Source: Gilliamella sp. wkB178
GTDB taxonomy: Bacteria; Pseudomonadota; Gammaproteobacteria; Enterobacterales; Orbaceae
Assembly: GCF_001690705.1 (NCBI RefSeq)
Contig: NZ_LZGK01000013.1
Coordinates: 248,001-312,000, forward strand
Length of the DNA: 64,000 bases
Direction of reading: 5' to 3'
Below, piece by piece: positions 58,485 through 64,000 of the stretch. A program made the position numbers and the translations under genes. Each line of letters begins with the position of its first letter. Position 1 is the stretch's first letter. The notes under the pieces are model-generated. The model ran no database searches and was not told the origin of the DNA. It was given only the letters and a program-made list of their open reading frames with translations.

Positions 58485-58535
58485 TTAGTCATATCGTTTT
58501 ATATTTTTAACTAAATATACATTAATTTATATAAT

Positions 58536-58553
58536 TGTTCAATATATTAAACA
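58536..58553. promoter_or_regulatory. NadR-type operator upstream of nadR-pnuC
   Basis: TGTTCA-ATATAT-TAAACA matches the NadR box TGTTTA-N6-TAAACA at 11 of 12 positions. It lies in the divergent gap between nadR and the DUF4139 gene, so it could affect both. Autoregulation of nadR-pnuC is the simplest reading. Confidence 0.65.
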
Positions 58554-58714
58554 TAAATTAATGTGTTATTGGTTAAACTATTTAATATAATAAAAATTAA
58601 CACCAACATGAACTTTCAGCATCGGTATTGAGTGGTGCACCGAGTTAAGATGTGCCAAGTATTATGTTATAGGTATGATAGGAATCATAATTAGATTAAT
58701 AAAAGGATAAAACA

Positions 58715-60289
58715 ATGAAACTTCAAAAGTTAGCACTATTAGTTGCCCTTATATCGGGCTCGGCTTTTGCCAATAATAATGTCACCTTAAATAAAGTGAC
58801 ATTATTTTTAAAGGGTGCCGAATTACAAGGGCAAGCCAAGGTTGCACTAACTAAGGGCGAAAGTGAAATTATATTAACGGGCATTGCCAATGGCGTAAAT
58901 CCGGATTCTATTGCGGTGGGTTTTGCTGCCGATAGTAAAGTGAAGATTTTATCAACCAGTTTGCAAAATAATACTGAGGCCAATAAGCCCGCCAATAGTG
59001 ATATTGAGCCGTTATTAGCACAATTCAAACAATTACAACAACAGTACACCACCACTAATATTCAATATCAAGCAGCGGCGGAAACCGTGGCACTGTTGCA
59101 AGGTAATCGTTTAGAAGGCTTAACTAAAACCACGGCGATGCAAGATGCGGTCGATTTTATCAAAACCAATTTAGTTAACGCCTTGAATGAACAATATGCG
59201 TTACAAACAGACTTGGATAATTTGAAACAACAGATCGATGATTGCCAACAAAAAATAGATCAGCAACAGGCAGCTACGCATAGTTTGAATAATGCAATTG
59301 CGGTAAAAGTGCTTGCCGATAAAGATGTGACCGTGCCGGTGATGGTCTCTTATGTGATCACAGGTGCCGGTTGGCAACCGAGTTATGATGTGCGCGTGAC
59401 CGATATTAATTCGCCGTTACAATTAACATATAAAGCTAATGTTTACCAACAAAGTGGCATCGATTGGCAAAATGTTGATTTTAGTTTGTCTACAGCCAAT
59501 CCAAGTGAAGGCATTACCGCACCGGTATTGTCACCATGGCAAATTGATATGTATACCAACGAGAAAAGTGGTTTCTTTTTTTCTAAGAGTGAAAAAGACT
59601 ATGATGGCATAAGTGCTAGAGTGTCTAAATCGGTCAATCCGATGGCGGATAATGTCTTGATTAATGCCACCGGTATTGATACTCGGTTTGTGGTTAAGTT
59701 GCCGTATACTATTAAGACTAATACTCAAGACAATGTATTAACCCTGCAAGACCAACAAGTTGAAGCTAAATACCGTTATGTTTCAACCCCAAAACTCGAT
59801 AGCAATGTATACTTGCAAGCACAAATTGCTGGTTGGGATAAACTGAATTTATTACCGGGTAAATCAACAGTATTTTTCAATGGCAATTATATTGGTGAAA
59901 GTTTTATTACCACTAAAGGTGTGCAAGATACGCTTAATCTGTCATTAGGTCGGGATAAAAATATTTTTATTACCCGTCAACGTAATCTCAAGGAAACGTC
60001 AAAACCTACTTTCTTTGGCGATAATATTTCACAAAAATATGCTTATACCATTGATATTAAAAATAGCAAACCATTGCCAATTGACCTTGCTGTTTATGAT
60101 CAGTTACCAGTGATCCATAACAAAGCTATAACCTTAGAAGATGCCAAATATGATGCTGCCGATTTCAATAAAGAAACTGGCTTATTAACCTGGACGTTGG
60201 CGTTACAACCAAGTGAAAGTAAAAATCTTAATCTCAGTTTTAAGTTAACTTACCCTAAAGAGAAAGTGGATGCCATAATTGGTTTATAG
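58715..60289 (+). CDS. DUF4139 domain exported protein, copy 1
   Basis: A 524-aa exported protein with a signal peptide (MKLQKLALLVALISGSAFA), an N-terminal DUF4140-like part (VTLFLKGAELQGQAKVALT), a central coiled coil (about 85-190) with a QQKIDQQQ segment, and a C-terminal DUF4139 beta domain (TVPVMVSYVITGAGWQPSYDVRV, KATVYQQSGIDW-like, TWTLALQPSESKNLNL). Members are periplasmic proteins of unknown function. The next gene is a close paralogue, and the leaders are alike, so the pair arose by tandem duplication. Confidence 0.88.
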   Translation: MKLQKLALLVALISGSAFANNNVTLNKVTLFLKGAELQGQAKVALTKGESEIILTGIANGVNPDSIAVGFAADSKVKILSTSLQNNTEANKPANSDIEPLLAQFKQLQQQYTTTNIQYQAAAETVALLQGNRLEGLTKTTAMQDAVDFIKTNLVNALNEQYALQTDLDNLKQQIDDCQQKIDQQQAATHSLNNAIAVKVLADKDVTVPVMVSYVITGAGWQPSYDVRVTDINSPLQLTYKANVYQQSGIDWQNVDFSLSTANPSEGITAPVLSPWQIDMYTNEKSGFFFSKSEKDYDGISARVSKSVNPMADNVLINATGIDTRFVVKLPYTIKTNTQDNVLTLQDQQVEAKYRYVSTPKLDSNVYLQAQIAGWDKLNLLPGKSTVFFNGNYIGESFITTKGVQDTLNLSLGRDKNIFITRQRNLKETSKPTFFGDNISQKYAYTIDIKNSKPLPIDLAVYDQLPVIHNKAITLEDAKYDAADFNKETGLLTWTLALQPSESKNLNLSFKLTYPKEKVDAIIGL

Positions 60290-60658
60290 GAAAATATTAA
60301 ACCAGAATTGTGCATATTATTTGAATGGCCAAATCATTAGTTTTGACTAATGGTGTGGCGGTTGCATGTTATCATTTAACCAATGACTTATTAATTTAAG
60401 TCATTGGTCTAGCTGAAACAAATAATAACGTTGCTTATTAGGGGCGTTTCCTATCCTTAACTAAAAGTATCTAGCTTTAAATTAGACTCATATATTAAAC
60501 AAAAATTAATGTGTTTTTATTAGGACTATTTAATATAATGAAAATCAACATGAGCTTGTTACCATAAGTGTTTAGTAGCACACACTAGTTAGTGTGTGCT
60601 TAGGGTTATTGTATGCTTATGCTTGGAGTCATAGCTAGACTAATAAAAGGATAAAACA
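60290..60658. other. Spacer between the DUF4139 copies, with hairpins
   Basis: This 369-base spacer has no gene. Two hairpins follow copy 1: CATTAGT-TTTG-ACTAATG (60335-60352) and ACCAATGACTTA with its perfect complement around TTAATT (60379-60408), the latter probably a terminator without a T-run. The second half (60490 onward) repeats the upstream region of copy 1, including ATATTAAACA and TTAATGTG, so it is a duplicated promoter region in which the left half of the NadR-like box is lost. Confidence 0.55.
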
Positions 60659-62266
60659 ATGAAGATTCAGAAGTTAGCACTATTAATTGCCTTTATTTCG
60701 GGCTCGGCTTTTGCCAATAATAATGTCACCTTAAATAAAGTGACGTTGTTTTTAAATGGGGCTGAATTACAAGGAGAAGCCAAGGTTACTTTGACTAAGG
60801 GAGAGAGTGAAATTGTATTAACGGGTATTGCCGATAATATTAATCCGGATTCTATTACTGTGGGCTTTGGGGCTGACAGTAAAGTGAAGATTTTATCAAC
60901 CAGTTTGCAGAATAATACTGAAGTAGATAAGCCTGACAATAGCGATCTGCAGCCATTATTAACGCAATTAAAACAAATACAAGAAAAGCACACCACCACT
61001 AATATTCAATATCAAGCAGCTTCGGAAACCGTGGCGCTGTTGCAAGGCAATCGTTTAGAAGGTTTAACTAAAACCACAGATATGCAAGATGCAGTCGATT
61101 TTATCAAAACCAATTTAGTTAACGCCTTGAATGAACAATATGCGTTGCAAACAGAATTGGATAACCTAAAAAAACAGCTTGATGATTGCCAACAAAAAAT
61201 AGATCAACAACAGGCGGCTACGCATAATTTGAATAATGCTATTGTAGTAAAAGTGCTTGCCGATAAAAATGTGACCGTGCCGGTGATGGTCTCTTATGTG
61301 ATCACTGAGGCTGGTTGGCAACCAGTTTATGATGTGCGGGTAGCGGATATTAACTCGCCAGTACAATTAACTTATAAAGCTAATGTTTACCAGCAAAGTG
61401 GCATCGATTGGCAAAATGTTGATTTTAGTTTGTCTACTGCTAATCCAAGCGAAGGTATCACCGCACCTATCTTTACGGCTCCATGGCATATTGATTTGTA
61501 TAACGTCGAAAAATACCGTTTTGCACCTCAAAAAAATAAACAAGGCCAAATGTATGATGTTGGTATTAGTGGTAAGGCCTCTGAAAATGGGCCAATGGTA
61601 AGTGCTGTTTCTCCACTACCCAATAATAACGTGTTAATCAATAATAGTGGTATTGATACTCGTTTTGATGTTAAGTTACCTTTTACTATTAAATCTGGTA
61701 GTGAAGATAATGTATTAATCTTACAAGAAAAACCGGTTGAGGCTAAATACCGTTATATTTCAACCCCTAAACTCGATAGCAATGTGTACTTGCAAGCACA
61801 AATTGCTGATTGGGATAAACTTAACTTGTTACCCGGTAAAGCAACGGTATTTTTTAATGGTAATTATATCGGTGAGAGTTTTATTACCACTAAGGATGTG
61901 CAGGATACGCTGAAACTATCATTAGGTCGCGACAAAAATATTTTAATCTCGCGCAAACGAAATATTAAAGAAACTTCCAAGCCTTCATTCCTTGGTAATG
62001 ATATTTCACAAAAATATGCCTATACTATTGATGTGAAAAATACTAAACCGTTGCCAATCGACATTGCTATTTATGATCAGTTACCAGTGATTTTAAATAA
62101 AGCCATAACTCTTGAAGATACTAAATATGATGGGGCTGATTTAAATAAAGAAACCGGATTATTAACTTGGACACTGTCATTACAGCCGAGTGAAGCTAAA
62201 AATCTTAATCTTAGTTTTAAGGTGTCTTACCCTAAAGACAAAGTTGATGAAGTAATTGGCTTATAG
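60659..62266 (+). CDS. DUF4139 domain exported protein, copy 2
   Basis: A 535-aa paralogue of the preceding gene, nearly identical in the signal peptide (MKIQKLALLIAFISGSAFA), the coiled-coil segment and DUF4139 domain. It differs most in one region (about residues 290-325: YRFAPQKNKQGQMYDVGISG), where it has about 11 extra residues. The divergence is confined, suggesting gene conversion or selection on that loop. It precedes recD by 25 bases. Confidence 0.88.
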   Translation: MKIQKLALLIAFISGSAFANNNVTLNKVTLFLNGAELQGEAKVTLTKGESEIVLTGIADNINPDSITVGFGADSKVKILSTSLQNNTEVDKPDNSDLQPLLTQLKQIQEKHTTTNIQYQAASETVALLQGNRLEGLTKTTDMQDAVDFIKTNLVNALNEQYALQTELDNLKKQLDDCQQKIDQQQAATHNLNNAIVVKVLADKNVTVPVMVSYVITEAGWQPVYDVRVADINSPVQLTYKANVYQQSGIDWQNVDFSLSTANPSEGITAPIFTAPWHIDLYNVEKYRFAPQKNKQGQMYDVGISGKASENGPMVSAVSPLPNNNVLINNSGIDTRFDVKLPFTIKSGSEDNVLILQEKPVEAKYRYISTPKLDSNVYLQAQIADWDKLNLLPGKATVFFNGNYIGESFITTKDVQDTLKLSLGRDKNILISRKRNIKETSKPSFLGNDISQKYAYTIDVKNTKPLPIDIAIYDQLPVILNKAITLEDTKYDGADLNKETGLLTWTLSLQPSEAKNLNLSFKVSYPKDKVDEVIGL

Positions 62267-62291
62267 ACATAATTAACAGAAAGAAAATCGC

Positions 62292-64000
62292 ATGTTATCC
62301 GAATGGCTAAATCAGTTTAAAAAAGATAGTCAAGTAAGTTTGCTAGATATTCATTTAGCCAACTTTTTAACTAATAAAGCGCAGTTTACCGATGTGATCA
62401 TCGCTAAGCGATTTAGCTTTATGGTGTTGTCACTGAGTATGGAAGTAAGAGCCGGGCATGTGTGCTTGGATCTTACTCGCCTAAATCCAACTAATATTGA
62501 AGCGCAAGTTTACTTAGATTTATTGTCACCAACTACAAATGATTGGTTAAATGCGTTAGCACAAGCTAAAGCTCAGCAAGTGGTGAGTGATGGCGGTGAA
62601 TTAGCGCCACTGATTTTTACCCAAAATAAACTGTATTTTCAGCGCATGTGGTTAGATGAACAGCAAGTTGCTAGCTACTTTAATCACACAATGTTGGATG
62701 AGCTCACAGTTAAGCAAGCTGATCTAAAACAGATCCTCGAGCAACTGTTTACCAATAATGACAGAGATATTGATTGGCAAAAAGTAGCGGTGGCGGTGGC
62801 TTTGACGCGCAAAGTCGCCATTATTTCAGGTGGTCCCGGTACTGGGAAAACTACCACTGTGGCTAAGATTTTAGCCGGAATCCGTTTAACTAGTCCTAAG
62901 GCGAGAATTGTAACGGCTGCCCCAACCGGTAAAGCGGCTTCCAGATTGACTGAGTCCCTAAGCCGAGCGATTGAACAGCTAGAGTTAGCTATACTGAATA
63001 TTAAAGCCGAAGCTGTTACTTTACACCGATTATTGGGAGCCAAAGCTGATAACCGCACCTTTAGTTATAATAAGAATAATCAGCTGCATGTTGATGTGTT
63101 AGTGATTGATGAAGCTTCCATGGTTGATTTGAATATGATGGCACGAGTTATTGAGGCGTTACCACCATCAGCTCGGCTCATTTTGTTAGGCGATAAAGAT
63201 CAACTCTCGTCAGTTGAAGCCGGAGCCGTATTTGGTGATTTGTGTGCCTTTATTGCCAGTGGTTATAGTAAAAATAGAGCTAATGAGTTAAGCCAATTAA
63301 CCGGTTATCAAATTCCAGTGCAGCCACAAGCGGCAACTATTACCGATAGTATTTGTTTATTACAAAAAAGTTACCGTTTTAACGAGTCATCTGGCATTGG
63401 TTTATTGGCTAATGCAGTTAAAGAAGGGCGTTATTCGACAGTCAATAAGCTACTTGCTGATGCAACCCTTACTGATGTTCAATACCATCCATTAGTGGCA
63501 CAACAGACTTATCAAGCGGTGCTTGAACAATGTGTTGAACACTATAAGCACTATTTAAACATCATAAAACAACAGCACTCAGCTAATATAGGGGCTATCT
63601 TAGCAGCTTTTGCCCAATACCGGTTATTGTGTGCCGTACGCGATGGCTGGTTTGGGGTTGAAGGTTTAAATCGGCAAATAGAAGCGTTATTAGCCAAACA
63701 CAATTTGATTCGCCATAAACACCAAGACGCTTGGTATATTGGTCGACCAATTATGATTTTACGCAATAGCACAGCTCTAGGACTATATAATGGTGATATT
63801 GGCATTACCCTAGCGGCAGAACATGATAGTTCTAAACTACGGGTTTACTTTCCATTTGCTGATGGTTCGATTAAGGGTTTTTCGCCATTTCGATTACCGG
63901 AACATGAAACCGCTTATGCTATGACCATTCATAAGTCACAAGGTTCTGAGTTTGATAATATTGATATTATCTTACCGAGCGATTATTCGCCATTATTAAA
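62292..64000 (+). CDS. recD: Exodeoxyribonuclease V alpha subunit (RecD), 3' end beyond window
   Basis: Open frame from ATG 62292 running off the right edge. After an N-terminal domain come the helicase motifs: Walker A SGGPGTGKTTT (about 178-188), TAAPTGKAA (motif Ia), VLVIDEASMVD (motif II), LLGDKDQLSSVEAGAVF (motif III) and, near the edge, TIHKSQGSEFD (motif V). This is the fast 5'-3' helicase of RecBCD. recB, usually adjacent upstream, is replaced by DUF4139 genes here. Confidence 0.95.
   Translation, partial: MLSEWLNQFKKDSQVSLLDIHLANFLTNKAQFTDVIIAKRFSFMVLSLSMEVRAGHVCLDLTRLNPTNIEAQVYLDLLSPTTNDWLNALAQAKAQQVVSDGGELAPLIFTQNKLYFQRMWLDEQQVASYFNHTMLDELTVKQADLKQILEQLFTNNDRDIDWQKVAVAVALTRKVAIISGGPGTGKTTTVAKILAGIRLTSPKARIVTAAPTGKAASRLTESLSRAIEQLELAILNIKAEAVTLHRLLGAKADNRTFSYNKNNQLHVDVLVIDEASMVDLNMMARVIEALPPSARLILLGDKDQLSSVEAGAVFGDLCAFIASGYSKNRANELSQLTGYQIPVQPQAATITDSICLLQKSYRFNESSGIGLLANAVKEGRYSTVNKLLADATLTDVQYHPLVAQQTYQAVLEQCVEHYKHYLNIIKQQHSANIGAILAAFAQYRLLCAVRDGWFGVEGLNRQIEALLAKHNLIRHKHQDAWYIGRPIMILRNSTALGLYNGDIGITLAAEHDSSKLRVYFPFADGSIKGFSPFRLPEHETAYAMTIHKSQGSEFDNIDIILPSDYSPLL

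Overview
The window looks like chromosome of an AT-rich gammaproteobacterium. The RlmKL, GlmU, HemG, TypA, SohB, NadR, PnuC, YceF, FtsB and TusE homologues read like enterobacterial/Pasteurellaceae-type proteins, while the AspT/AsdA pair, the FTR1-P19 iron cluster and the DUF1566 surface protein suggest the insect-gut family Orbaceae (Gilliamella/Frischella-like). That family assignment is an inference from protein resemblance and was not searched.

Layout. 0-9 kb: the end of a nitroreductase-like gene, then one long iron-uptake operon on + (FTR1 permease, P19 periplasmic protein, DUF2318 membrane protein, two FtsX-type permeases with an ATPase, a DUF4418 protein, then a second permease/ATPase pair). 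9-23 kb: housekeeping genes (yceF, a GNAT enzyme, uspF, rlmKL, glmU-glmS, hemG, typA, a ferredoxin, fhs, sohB). A two-spacer type I-F CRISPR array without cas genes sits between uspF and rlmKL. 24-38 kb: the aspartate:alanine exchange/decarboxylation pair aspT-asdA, then small accessory genes (serine hydrolase, DUF2628, a decayed hydrolase/carboxymuconolactone decarboxylase remnant, DUF4424, glycerate kinase, an MFS carrier, two hexapeptide acetyltransferases, DUF2867, MOSC). 39-44.7 kb: a metal-chelate uptake locus (binding protein, FecCD permease, ATPase, methyltransferase) convergent with a TonB-dependent receptor.

44.7-52.6 kb is an accessory island ending at a tRNA-Ser(UGA) gene. It holds a secreted DUF1566-type protein whose last ~50 codons look like the variable region of a diversity-generating retroelement (DGR). 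A 50-nt truncated template-repeat-like sequence lies about 5.4 kb away, and all six mismatches to the variable region fall on template adenines. No reverse transcriptase is visible. A McrBC restriction locus lies between the two halves, and its McrB carries an EVE/PUA-like insertion inside the AAA+ domain. The same surface gene has a 7-bp tandem repeat near its likely start codon that currently puts it out of frame (3 copies; 1 or 4 would be in frame), so it may be phase-variable as well as retro-diversified.

52.8-64 kb: tusE, then ftsB-ispD-ispF-truD-pcm (without surE, nlpD or rpoS), pnuC-nadR with a NadR-type operator, two tandem DUF4139 paralogues, and the start of recD running off the window. 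A dispersed ~42-bp repeat occurs at least five times (13.15, 18.32, 32.40, 47.25 and 56.49 kb); one copy codes for the C-terminus of HemG.
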